In this document: piece by piece, positions 1 through 9,295 of the stretch
How the letters are laid out: each line of letters begins with the position of its first letter
How positions within the stretch are numbered: position 1 is the stretch's first letter
NCBI RefSeq assembly: GCF_001999985.1
Contig: NZ_CP019645.1
Location: 1,674,001-1,738,000 of the forward strand
Direction of reading: 5' to 3'
Source: Helicobacter bilis
GTDB lineage: Bacteria; Campylobacterota; Campylobacteria; Campylobacterales; Helicobacteraceae
Length of the DNA stretch: 64,000 nucleotides
Program-made: the position numbers and the translations under genes
The notes under the pieces: generated by a model
The model's database searches: none
What the model was told of the DNA's origin: nothing
Seen by the model: only the letters and a program-made list of their open reading frames with translations

Positions 1-992
1 GCAGATTCTGTCCTAGCGTTACCCTTGCTATCTCTGCTTTATTGTCCTTTGCGATAAATACATAGCTTCCATCTTTATCTTGCAAAAGGGCGCTTTGTGG
101 TATTGTGATGGCATTTTGTGCTTCAAAGCCTTTTAGTCTCACACGCATAAATTCATTTGGTATAAGTTTGTGTTCATCATTATCCACAATCGCCCTTGCC
201 TTGATTGTAGCTGTTTGTGAATCTAGCACACTATCGATAAAATCTAGTTTGCCCATTTTGCTATACGCTTTGCCATTACCTAACACAAACTCAACTTGTA
301 TGCTACTATCCTCCAACCCTCTCATAAAGTAATAATCTCTGCTAGGGATAGAAAACTCCGCATAAATCGGGCTTAACTGCGTAATAGTCGTCAATACATC
401 TTGACCGCTTGTGCCGACAAGATTCCCAACATCATATTTTCGCATACCAGCCCTACCGCTAATACTTGCTACCACATCAGTATAACCTAAATCAATCTTA
501 GCATCTTCAAGGGCTGCTTTTGTATTTGCTAGATTCGCTTGGGCTTGTAAGTAATTTGCCCTTGAAGTGTCATATTGGTCTATCGTATATACGCCCTGCT
601 TATACAAGCTTTCCACTCTTTTCCAGTCGCGATTTGCTTTTACAAAGCTTGCCTCTGCGGAATGATATTGTGCCTTTGCTTGATTCACCTTTGCTTGATA
701 GCGTGCTGAGTCAATCTTAAAGAGTAACTGCCCCTCTTCTACAATATCACCCTCTGTGAAATTCTTTGTTAAAAGTGTGCCTTGCACCCTTGCATATACA
801 TTTACACTTTGGATACTTTTTAGTCGTGCTGGATACTCAAAGTTTAAAGCTACATTTTTTGATTCTATATTTTTTACTTGGACTTGCAGGGCTTGGACTT
901 CTTGTGCTTGTTGTGTAGAATCCTTGCAGCCTATAAACATTACAAGCACAATCACACAGAAAATCATAAATGAGAATTGAGAATCTTTCATT
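1..992 (-). CDS. RND efflux periplasmic adaptor lipoprotein (partial)
   Basis: This is the N-terminal part of a membrane-fusion (AcrA/MexA-type) adaptor, which joins an inner-membrane RND pump to an outer-membrane channel. The frame is open to the left edge, so the C-terminus and probably the pump gene lie outside the window. The product begins MKDSQFSFMIFCVIVLVMF and runs into FIGC, a lipoprotein signal peptide with cysteine about residue 22. A biotinyl-lipoyl half-motif follows (GDIVEEGQLLFKID), then a long alpha-helical hairpin segment and the second lipoyl half. The ATG at 992 is chosen because it directly precedes the signal peptide; no strong ribosome site is visible. It differs from the CznB adaptor at 52.8 kb, so this is a second efflux system, of unknown substrate. 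Confidence 0.85.
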
Positions 993-1516
993 GGGTTAGC
1001 TTTTGTGATTTTGTATCTTGCTTGTGTGTAAAAAACATAGCATAGCTGCATGTATGATTGTATGCCTTTTTGCATAATCGTTCTCCTTGTTTATAAATGC
1101 CTTAATTATCATTTCAATAAAAGACTTTAGATTCTAGCTTGATTTTGTAAATATTTGCGTAGCAAATAATTCTTTTTTGCATACTTTTTAATTTTTTATT
1201 TAGAATCTAGCAAGGCATTTTTATACAAGTATTTCAAAATATGGAACTTTTGCTTGAATAAACACATATCAAAATACACTCTTAGTTTTTAGAATAATAA
1301 AAATATCAGTAAATATGTAGTCATTTATGGAATCTGAATCTTATGTTAATAGCTAGATTTTATGCCTAGTGTGGCAAACTTGCATACAATCTTACATACC
1401 TTAAGAGTCTGGTAAAATATAAGAACTATAGGAAAATATGCTAAAGTCACAATTTCATTTTTTCACTTTAGAATCTTTACTATTTTATATGGCAAAATAT
1501 GGCAAAAGGGGAATTT
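993..1516. other. Intergenic region, divergent promoters expected
   Basis: About 520 bases lie between the leftward adaptor gene and the rightward MORN-repeat gene. The sequence is very AT-rich and no open frame in it looks coding. Both flanking genes must start here, so it should hold two promoters, but I cannot point to convincing -35/-10 pairs or an operator palindrome. Confidence 0.5.
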
Positions 1517-2622
1517 ATGAGAGTTTTATTTACTAGCACATTTTTTGGCATTTCGCTTTTATATGCAAATCTATACGCAAAGTATTGAATGAATGTGTCA
1601 GTGATACGCATAGACAAAGAGGCTGCATTGAGAAAATGTATTGGTCGACAGAAATTGGTGAGAGTGCTATTGTAAGATTTAAATTGCCTTATCGTAACGG
1701 CAAAAGAGAGGGATTATATCAATACTTTAATGAGAGTGGAAATCTTGATATTGAGGTATTATACAAAAATGATAAAAAATGGTTTAGAAATAATCACATA
1801 GTTCAAATAGATGAGAAGGCTCTAGTTCTGAGACACCATATAAAGATGGTAAAAAACATGGTATAGAAAAAGTGTATAGTGTTGATTATATAAGGACGCT
1901 GGTTGGGGAAGGCATACTTATCCATGAAACCCCTTATATAGACGATAAGCAACACGGCATGGAAAAAGAGTATTATGAAGAAAATGGAAAGATACGCAGT
2001 GAAGTAGAATATAAGAATGGTAAATTAGAAGGTATTACAAAAGGGTATTATAAAAACGGGCAACTCGCGTATTCTGCAACATATAAAGATGATAAAAGGC
2101 ATGGTGTAGAAAAGTGGTATTATGATGATGGGGCATTGTTGCGTGAGAGTGCATATATAAATGGAGAGAAAAATGGCATAGAAAAAACATACTATAGAAA
2201 CGGGAATCTATCATCACAGGCTAACTATGAGAATGGCAAGAGAGTGGGTATTACAAAAACATATTATAGCAATGGGAATCTTTTAAGTGAGAGAGAGTAT
2301 AAAAAAGATGAAATAGAGACAAAATATTATAATGAGAAAGGGGAAATAGGCTTAGAAGTCATTTTATTGTATCCATTAAGTTTCTATCATGGGCTTAAAT
2401 TCTCCGTATGTAAAAACGGCAAAGTCCTAACAAAAGACGAACAAAAAGATATAATTAGAATAAGCAATATATTCTCAGATTTTTCGCACGTAATATCATT
2501 CTGAGTCGGATGCTATTTGGATTAGCCGACTATCTGACAGACCTATAACAAGCCGAGAAGTATGGTATAACAGATGCAATTACACAATATATGATAAATA
2601 CCCCGATGTTTGTGGTGAATAA
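1517..2622 (+). pseudogene. Secreted MORN/YwqK-type repeat protein, frameshifted
   Basis: A good ribosome site (AAAAGGGG) precedes an ATG at 1517 that encodes a signal peptide (MRVLFTSTFFGISLLYANLYA), but this frame stops at 1588. The coding sense continues in a second frame (about 1585-1815), then a third (about 1815-2504), and a plausible C-terminus follows in yet another shift (2500-2622, ending CNYTIYDKYPDVCGE). The body has at least five repeats of the form YYxNGxLxSExxYKNGKxxGIxKxYY, the MORN-like pattern of YwqK-family proteins. Adding one A near 1580 would give LYA-KVLNECVSD, and one base near 1813 would join frames two and three. This is therefore a decayed gene, or one broken by sequencing errors. 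Function of the family is poorly known. Confidence 0.75.
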
Positions 2623-3071
2623 TCTAGCTGATTGTGCTATCTCATGCGTGCTGACACACCGGCCTATGATAAGTCATCGCACATGATGGGTGTTGCCATA
2701 GCGGTAACGCTAGCAATGATTGTGGATTCTGCGATATTTTTTTGTGTTTTAAAACAATTGGCAACTTTATTCCTACACAAGCAACTTGCCAATCATAATA
2801 ACTAGAAACTAACCTATATGCTTGATTTGGCTGTGTCCAATACAATGTGTTTCTTTCAGACTCCATGTCATTTAATCTCTGCACTCATTTTTACACAATG
2901 CGTATTCCGCATATCTACCAAAACATTACTATAATATTTTTTTTATAATTTACATATTATAGTAAAAAGTGGATTACATATTGACTTATTATCATTTAAT
3001 ATACTATAATGATAAAGTTAATTTGAAATTGTATCAAATTATCAAAATATTTTATTATATAGGAGCATAAT
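2623..3071. other. Intergenic region with one doubtful small ORF
   Basis: No convincing gene is present. An ATG at 2644 opens a 53-codon frame to 2805 with one hydrophobic stretch (VAIAVTLAMIVDSAIFFCVL), but it lacks a ribosome site and may be debris next to the decayed MORN gene. Positions 2930-3060 are extremely AT-rich and should carry the ferritin promoter; I see no clear operator. Confidence 0.4.
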
Positions 3072-3566
3072 ATGTTATCAGCTGAAGTTACAAAAAAGTT
3101 AAATGAGCAAGTTGCAAAAGAAATGTTTGCATCAAATCTGTATTTAAGTATGAGTTCATGGTGTTTTCATAACAGATTAGATGGTGCGGGGCAGTTTTTA
3201 TTTTCACATGCAGGACAAGAAAGCGATCATGCTAAAAAGCTAATCACTTATCTTAATGAAACAGATTCTGTTGTGGAGCTACAAGCGATAGAAAAGCCAG
3301 AATCTAACTTCAAAAATTTACTTGATGTGTTTGAAAAAACTTATCAACATGAGCTATCAATCACAAAATCGATTAATGATCTTGTAAGTTTTATGCTAGA
3401 AAATAAGGATTATTCAACTTTTAACTTTTTGCAGTGGTATGTAGCAGAGCAGCATGAAGAAGAGGCGTTGTTTCGTGGCATAGTGGATAAAATAAAGCTT
3501 ATCGGCGAACAAAGCAATGGGCTTTATTTAGCAGATCAATACATTAAAACACTTATAGGCAAATAA
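3072..3566 (+). CDS. ftn: Non-haem ferritin
   Basis: This 164-residue protein has normal bacterial ferritin length. It stores iron by oxidising Fe(II) at a di-iron centre and mineralising it inside a 24-subunit shell in the cytoplasm. Ferroxidase ligands are visible: E17 in QVAKE, E50 and H53 in GQESDH, a glutamate near position 94 and Q about 127 in VAEQHEEE. The start is set by AGGAG ten bases upstream. It is monocistronic, with a strong palindromic terminator just downstream. H. pylori ferritin (Pfr) is Fur-regulated; I cannot identify a Fur box here. Very confident in family. Confidence 0.95.
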   Translation: MLSAEVTKKLNEQVAKEMFASNLYLSMSSWCFHNRLDGAGQFLFSHAGQESDHAKKLITYLNETDSVVELQAIEKPESNFKNLLDVFEKTYQHELSITKSINDLVSFMLENKDYSTFNFLQWYVAEQHEEEALFRGIVDKIKLIGEQSNGLYLADQYIKTLIGK

Positions 3567-3589
3567 GTATAGATTCTGTGTAACTCTCA

Positions 3590-3622
3590 AAGTCTTAATC
3601 TAGATTAAGACTTAGCTTTTTT
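3590..3622 (+). terminator. Rho-independent terminator of the ferritin gene
   Basis: A perfect 24-base palindrome (AAGTCTTAATCT / AGATTAAGACTT, 3590-3613) lies 23 bases after the ferritin stop and is followed by AGCTTTTTTAT. The stem is AT-rich but long and uninterrupted. Confidence 0.75.
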
Positions 3623-3636
3623 ATAAATTTTATTGC

Positions 3637-3670
3637 AGTAATGAAATTAAAAGATTTTAATTTCATTACT
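3637..3670. repeat. Perfect 16-bp inverted repeat
   Basis: AGTAATGAAATTAAAA at 3637-3652 and its exact reverse complement at 3655-3670 are separated by two bases. It lies between the ferritin gene and the convergent barrel-protein gene. No T-run follows on either side, so it could be a second, bidirectional stop signal or a protein-binding palindrome. Confidence 0.6.
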
Positions 3671-3917
3671 CTCATTGTCATCATCTTTCTAATCACATAA
3701 TATTTCCAAACATATTTAATGCAGAGAATCCAAGCCATTTTAAGTCATATATCTTAATTAGAATCTATTTTCCAAAACTATCTCAACTTGATAACTCAAA
3801 GCATAGTAATTATATATGATTCTGAAAATATATACAAAATAGAGAAATAAAAAACACTCTATGATTCTCACTATCTTACCGCAAGAACCACAAAGTCTTC
3901 TAATGCAAAATAAATAA

Positions 3918-4517
3918 TTAAAAAGTATAGGAATACATGAGTACATAAGTAATATCTGTCGATATTTGTCCTGCTGTGCCAATAGTATTATATGGTATCC
4001 TAGTAATACCATCAAGCCTACTTCTACCACCATCAAACACCATGCCTAGCCCCACATGAAAGTATCCTAAAAATCCACCATTCTTATAAGTGCCATACCG
4101 CTCTGTATATCCAGCACTACTGCCAACAAGCACACCAAAGCCAAATGGCTCTGTCTGGATAAAATCCCACATAACATCCAATCCAACCCCACCAAAATAG
4201 CTTGTCTGTGTATTATCAAAAATGCCATTCAGCCTTACGCCAAAAGTCTTATGAAAAAAGTAACTATATCCAAGTGCTACACTCGCATTTACCTGCAATG
4301 CTTTCGTATCAACATTATGTGTGAAGTTTATACCCACGCCAACTTGCACGCTGCTTTTTGCCCTACGGATTTTATTGTCAATATCATATTCAAATGAATC
4401 TCCACCAGCAAGCTCAAGCTGTTCCACATCAGCTTTTTCGCCCACAGATAAATCACCTTCAGCAAACAACAAAGAGACTACACATAAACACATAAACGGC
4501 ACTTTATAACAACGCAC
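3918..4517 (-). CDS. Small outer-membrane beta-barrel protein
   Basis: The 199-residue product starts with a signal peptide (hydrophobic stretch FMCLCVVSLLFA, then EGDLS). Alternating-residue strands follow, such as VQVGVGINFTHN, ALQVNASVALGYSYFF and FFHKTFGVRLNGIFD, and the chain ends VLMYSYTF with a terminal phenylalanine, as expected for substrates of the barrel assembly machinery. This pattern is that of the small Helicobacter outer-membrane proteins. The GTG at 4517 is chosen because GGAG lies six bases upstream; a TTG four codons earlier has no such site. Porin, adhesin or structural role cannot be told. It is convergent with ferritin. Confidence 0.7.
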   Translation of the reverse strand: MRCYKVPFMCLCVVSLLFAEGDLSVGEKADVEQLELAGGDSFEYDIDNKIRRAKSSVQVGVGINFTHNVDTKALQVNASVALGYSYFFHKTFGVRLNGIFDNTQTSYFGGVGLDVMWDFIQTEPFGFGVLVGSSAGYTERYGTYKNGGFLGYFHVGLGMVFDGGRSRLDGITRIPYNTIGTAGQISTDITYVLMYSYTF

Positions 4518-4948
4518 AACACACTCCAACCAACAAAATCACTAGATTCTAAAATACACTAACTAAACGCCTATACAAGCAAAAGAGATTCCAAAATACC
4601 AATCAATATATCATTCTGCATTTTACACATCTGTGGCAAAAATATTTACAAATACAGCGGTTTGCTTGCAAAACTATGGAATGACTAAGCAGAAGATTCT
4701 AAACTTACATTGATTTAAGCAAATAGTATTTCTCTAAGAAAATCTATGAAATCCTACTATAAAATAACTCGCAATGCAAGTGTTTTGCATAAATCCCTAT
4801 TTAAATTACTCATATTTGAATCTCTCTATTAGAATCTAAAAGCACATTGCCTGCTATAATCACAACGGATTAATTTATAACAAAGCCATTCTCTTAAAAC
4901 AAACAAATGCTATAATAGACAGATTCAAATCTATGGGGGTTATCATTT
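4518..4948. other. Intergenic region between divergent secreted-protein genes
   Basis: About 430 AT-rich bases separate the leftward barrel gene and the rightward secreted-protein gene. I see no open frame, RNA gene or strong hairpin. A GGGGG ribosome site belonging to the right-hand gene lies at 4934-4938. Confidence 0.4.
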
Positions 4949-5662
4949 ATGCTACTTTATAATAAACTCTATAAACATACCTTATACATTCTTATCATAA
5001 GTATCTTTATAGGCAATAGCGCTAGGGCTTGTGAATCTTTTATTCGCTATATATCCGATGGGGATTTGTTGAATGAAAACATGCCTTTTTATAAAAATAT
5101 GACCTATTTGAGTGCTATTAGTAATATTTTTGGAGCAGAATATGGATATGGCTTTAGTCTATCTTCACATAGCACAGATTCTATTATGATGGATAGACAA
5201 CTTCCAGCCCATCATCTTGCATTTGATATAGGGTGGATGGGGATTGGCGGGTCATCTTGTAGAATCTTAAATTTTGGTGTAAAGGGTAGATATGAGTATA
5301 GCTTTGATGTAAGAAGTTATGGCACACATAGATTTGGCATTGAGACATATTATCATCCGCCTTTGTTTAACATTCAAGGTTGGCAGGTTGCAAGTGTAGT
5401 ATTTGGGGTTGGTGGCAGACTTGATAATATAGGCATAAATGGTGGGACATATATAGATGCTGGTATGCTTATTTTACCAAGTAGCCCCGTGCATGCTTCA
5501 CTTGTATTTAGAAGCGATTTTATCACAAATGCCCCCACGCAACACTCCGTGCAGCTCTCACTTCGCTTTCCATTTGCGGTATATCCAGCTGCTGCTATAA
5601 CGGCTGTTGCCCTACCGATTTATATCCCAGCTGCTTTGATAGCACCAGCTTTTAATAAGTAA
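4949..5662 (+). CDS. Predicted secreted or outer-membrane protein, unknown family
   Basis: The 237-residue product has an N-terminal hydrophobic signal (YKHTLYILIISIFIGNSARA, then CESF), which may be a type I signal or a weak lipoprotein signal. The middle is rich in glycine and aromatic residues in alternating patterns (AEYGYGFSLSS, RRIL-type turns, FGVKGRYEYSFDVR, ASVVFGVGGRLDNIGINGG), suggesting a beta-barrel. The last 30 residues are an alanine/proline-rich hydrophobic tail (AAAITAVALPIYIPAALIAPAF), unusual for a barrel end. GGGGG precedes the ATG. I do not recognise the family. It faces a similar protein gene convergently. Confidence 0.6.
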   Translation: MLLYNKLYKHTLYILIISIFIGNSARACESFIRYISDGDLLNENMPFYKNMTYLSAISNIFGAEYGYGFSLSSHSTDSIMMDRQLPAHHLAFDIGWMGIGGSSCRILNFGVKGRYEYSFDVRSYGTHRFGIETYYHPPLFNIQGWQVASVVFGVGGRLDNIGINGGTYIDAGMLILPSSPVHASLVFRSDFITNAPTQHSVQLSLRFPFAVYPAAAITAVALPIYIPAALIAPAFNK

Positions 5663-5681
5663 GTGATTAAACTTATAATCC

Positions 5682-6299
5682 CTAAAAAATCGCAAATTCC
5701 ACAAGGAAATTATGCTCGATAGGCTGTATATTCAAAGCATTTGGTTGAAAAAAACTCGCACGATATAATAAATTTGCATTAATAACAAAGTATTTAAAAA
5801 GTCCAACACCCACTTCTACATAATACCCTGTTGTTTCGTTTAAAGATAGATTCTGTGCTTGAGTATTATTTTTTGCAAAGATTGCTCCACCGCCGATAAT
5901 AAGCGAAAGAGGCTGTGGTGCATGACGAAAAAGGTTAGTCGTGCTACATGGGAAATGAAAATAAAGCTCCGTCCCAACAAGATGGCTTTTAATAATAGAA
6001 TCATTAAACATGTATTTAACTCTTACGCCCATATCAAAAATATGATCAATGCCATCAAATGCGTTATAAAAACTCGATAGATAGTTCCACCCCACACTCC
6101 CACCGATATTATAGCCTGTGGAATTGCGATTGATACTTGTATTTGTGCCAATGTGAAATGATACAAGCTGCAATGGTCCCCCACCAAGCATACGCCAATC
6201 ATAATTTCCACCATAATTTTGCGAAAATAAATAATTTGTATTTATAAACATGATAAATAAAACAACATGCAGATAATATTTAAGCATATTGCGAAACAT
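5682..6299 (-). CDS. Predicted outer-membrane protein, unknown family
   Basis: The 205-residue product starts MFRNMLKYYLHVVLFIMF and has a signal peptide ending near YLFSQ. Strand-like segments follow (LQLVSFHIGTNTSINRN, SGYNIGGSVGWNYLSS, DMGVRVKYMFND, GYYVEVGVGLFKYFVINANLLY) and the chain ends EFAIF, a terminal-phenylalanine barrel signature. The start at 6299 is preferred over an upstream in-frame ATG at 6389 because AAGGA lies just before it and the signal peptide begins there. It resembles its neighbour at 4949 in general plan (glycine-rich VGVG/VGG strands); common ancestry is possible but not shown. Confidence 0.6.
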   Translation of the reverse strand: MFRNMLKYYLHVVLFIMFINTNYLFSQNYGGNYDWRMLGGGPLQLVSFHIGTNTSINRNSTGYNIGGSVGWNYLSSFYNAFDGIDHIFDMGVRVKYMFNDSIIKSHLVGTELYFHFPCSTTNLFRHAPQPLSLIIGGGAIFAKNNTQAQNLSLNETTGYYVEVGVGLFKYFVINANLLYRASFFQPNALNIQPIEHNFLVEFAIF

Positions 6300-6594
6300 T
6301 GCATTCCTTTTTATAGATTTTTTGCAAAGGATTCTATATTGTTTTTGTAAATTTAACATATATTGCTTTGTGGTTGCATAAGGGGGCATTTTGTTTCCAA
6401 TGAGTAAGTTTCAAAGAAATTATTCTATGTTAAGTTTTATTTTATTTCCCATGCAAATACTTGCTTTTAGGCATTTTGCGGCAAATATAAAGTTTATTTT
6501 ATAGTTTTCCTATATATCGTATAGACATGTTGTAATGTATCATGCGATAGATTTTTGTTTCACGATCTTTTAGTAATTCAAGTAGAGTGCCTTG

Positions 6595-8458
6595 TTAGTT
6601 TTCTACCAATATCGCAATACTACAATCATCAAAGCTTTTTTGCTCTTTTACTTTTTCTATAAGATTTTCTATATCTTGTTGTTTTTTTGACTTTATCTTG
6701 TCCTTCTCTTATTGCTAACATATGTTTTTGCAAAGATTCTATAAATTTATTCTCTCTTTTGCTATATAATCCCTCTGTGCTACCATCTGACATTAATACA
6801 AAAGCATGAATATCTTTTTCTTTTATATTTCCTTTTATAATCTTTAATGCTCTTTCTGCATGTTTTGTAGTTACAAAATATGTTTCATTTGCATGTTCTC
6901 CATTATCTGGATTTGAGATACATTTAAGTTCATTTCCATAAAGCCCACCAATAGCCCCATCACCTAAATGCCCTATAAGACATTGCTCTCCCTTAATCGC
7001 TGCAAACAGCAAGGTAGAGGCTAGGTCTTTTGGTGTACAAACGCTATTAGTAATCTCTTTTTTTATATTTTCTAAAAGAGATTCTAGATTTATTTCTATC
7101 TTTTTCTCCATATCCCTATTTTGCATGTTTATTTTATTTGCTATAAAATCCAAACATGTCCTTCTTGTATTCTCTAGTGAATCTAGCACATTTTGTAGCT
7201 CATTTATTTTAATACTATCTATATCACTCTCTTTGTAGAATCTCTCTTTAGAGTATTTTTTAATTTTCTCTATTTGTTCTTTTATCTCATTTTTCTTACT
7301 ATTAAAAGCATTTTTAGCTTTGCTTAATTTTTGTTTTAAGTCATCATGATCTTTTATGTGTGATTGTAGTTTGCTTTTTTTACTCTCTTTATCTTTTATT
7401 GCTTTTTCTAGTAAATCTTGTTCTCTTTGTGCGGCTGCTTCATAGCATTGCATGAAGTTTTTAATGATAAGTTTAAACTCTTTCTTTGTTTTTAAAATAT
7501 GATTATGTAATTCTCCCTGCTGTATCTCTAGCTCATCTTTTTGCTTTTTTAATTTCTCTTGCAGCTCTTTTGCGTGTTTATTTATATCTTTATATACTTG
7601 TTTTAATGTTTTAAGTATATCTTGTCCTATTTTCTCTAAGTCTTTTATAATGTTTGCAATCTTTTCTTGCTTGTCTGCTTTAATATCATTCATACTAGAT
7701 TCTATTTTGCTTAATAATCCTTTTAGGCTTCCATTTTCTTGTGATATAGAATCTTGCATGTATTTACACAAAGATTCTATATCTTTAATACCACTTAATT
7801 CATCTTCTTTAGAGAAAAAATTTAGAAATTTCTTAAAAAATTTTTTTAAAGATTTTTTATGCTGTTTCTTTAGGATTTTAATATAAAAAATTCTTAAATT
7901 ATTTATCCTTTCTTTATATTCCTGCCAATACTCTTCTATATCGGTTTGTAAATCCTTGCGATAAGAGTCATGTTCTCTTTTGCTTTTATCCTTGCGATTA
8001 TGCAATTCTCTTATATCCTTATTTAATGAATCCACTTTGCATTCTAATTCTGCCTTATAATTAAAGTCAATATTACAACACACACTATTAAGATCATTTC
8101 GACCTTTTTCCAATAGTCTCTGAATCTCCTTATACGCCCCATCTTTTAGCTCATTTGTTCTAGTTTCACTCTCTTTTATAAGCTCATTATTAATGGATTC
8201 TAGAATCTCTTTTGCTACTACACTAGGCTCAGCTTCTGTATAATATCTACCGAAGTTATCTCTCATAAGATTTGCCACAACCCTGCTTGTTCTCTCTGCT
8301 CCATAGTGAGACAGCCTTGCACTTCCAGCACCATCACATAGTGTTATAATGCCAATATCAGAATCTATAAGGCTATATGCCCTATCTTGACATGGTGTCT
8401 TTGAGCCTACATGACTTCGCCCTTGTGTTTCATAGCAAATAGAGATAAATTCCTGCAT
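6595..8458 (-). CDS. PP2C-type phosphatase with coiled-coil insertion, frameshifted near 3' end
   Basis: This is the last gene of a kinase-VWA-phosphatase operon; AAGGAG precedes the ATG. PP2C motifs are visible: the metal-binding TLCDGAGS (D42, G43), then after a gap LIGHLGDGAIGG and FVLMSDGSTEGLY. Between the first and second parts, roughly residues 95-460, lies a lysine/glutamate-rich coiled coil, an unusual insertion. The frame as assembled ends at 6629 with a basic tail (TRYRKSYRKSKRAKKL). A run of seven A (6682-6688, T on the plus strand) precedes it. With six A the frame continues to 6595 and gives a 620-residue protein ending DDCSIAILVEN, which matches the last PP2C metal-binding motif (DNxTxxxV-like). 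So the intact enzyme probably needs the A6 form; slippage, decay or sequencing error are all possible. Confidence 0.8.
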
Positions 8459-8493
8459 ATATTCTCCTTAAAATCTATTGCAATACAATGCTT

Positions 8494-9162
8494 TTATAGT
8501 GTTCCCCAACCACTTGTATCAGGCAATTTAATTTCTTCGCCCGGCTTTGAATGCGAAGTGATCGCTACACTTTGTGATAACCATTGAAAAAACTCTGGGA
8601 AATTTAATCCTTTTAGCATTATGGGTGCTCGTTTTGGCGAAAAATGCTTTAATACTTCCAAATTGCATCCATCTACACCAATTGCAAACACGGTAAGCTT
8701 TTTGTTGTTAGCCAAATCGCTTGCCCTTTGTGCAGCATTTGTATAATTATCTGTTGGTGCTCCATCTGTGATTAAAACAAGCCAAGGTTGAAAATATTCA
8801 ACACCATTGTCTTGATATTCCTTTTTTCTACCTTCCAATAAATCCAAAGCCATAGTTACAGCACTTCCCATAGGCGTATTTCCACCTGAAGAAAAGCTAG
8901 GCGGCATCTCTTCTGCTATACTTTGAAAATCTTGCCTACATTCTACACCATTATATCCAAATGTAACGATACATACATCAGCGGATTGTTTTGCCACAAC
9001 ATCATTGTTGATTGCTTCATAAAATAGCTTAACACCCTCATTTAACTGCATAATGGGACTGCCGCCCATAGAGCTACTTGTATCAAGGCATAGACACACA
9101 GGCACTCTTTTTGTGGGATTATCTGCCAACTCATTAACGATTTCTTCATTTAAATCACTCAT
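8494..9162 (-). CDS. TerY-like von Willebrand factor A protein
   Basis: The 222-residue protein is almost entirely one VWA domain. The metal-ion-dependent adhesion site is complete: D27-T-S29-S-S31 in LCLDTSSSMGG, a threonine in SGGNTPMGSA, and an aspartate in LVLITDGAPTD. No signal peptide is present, so it acts in the cytoplasm. It resembles TerY, the VWA member of tellurite/stress-associated triads in which VWA, PP2C and kinase work together. Here the kinase lies 133 bases upstream and the phosphatase starts 35 bases downstream, all on one strand. AGGAG precedes the ATG. Its ligand is unknown; in the family it probably scaffolds phospho-signalling. Confidence 0.85.
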   Translation of the reverse strand: MSDLNEEIVNELADNPTKRVPVCLCLDTSSSMGGSPIMQLNEGVKLFYEAINNDVVAKQSADVCIVTFGYNGVECRQDFQSIAEEMPPSFSSGGNTPMGSAVTMALDLLEGRKKEYQDNGVEYFQPWLVLITDGAPTDNYTNAAQRASDLANNKKLTVFAIGVDGCNLEVLKHFSPKRAPIMLKGLNFPEFFQWLSQSVAITSHSKPGEEIKLPDTSGWGTL

Positions 9163-9295
9163 GCTAACTCCTACATTAAAATATTGCGGCTTAAACCGCT
9201 AAAATTTGGATTTAATAAATTTTAATTCACTTAAATATAACAAACAATTCCCTATCAATAAATCCAAAGTTTAACACTTTAAGCAATACAGGCAA

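Noticed and set aside
2642-2884. 80-codon minus-strand frame beside the decayed MORN gene
   Set aside because: Composition looks like chance reading; no ribosome site and no domain.
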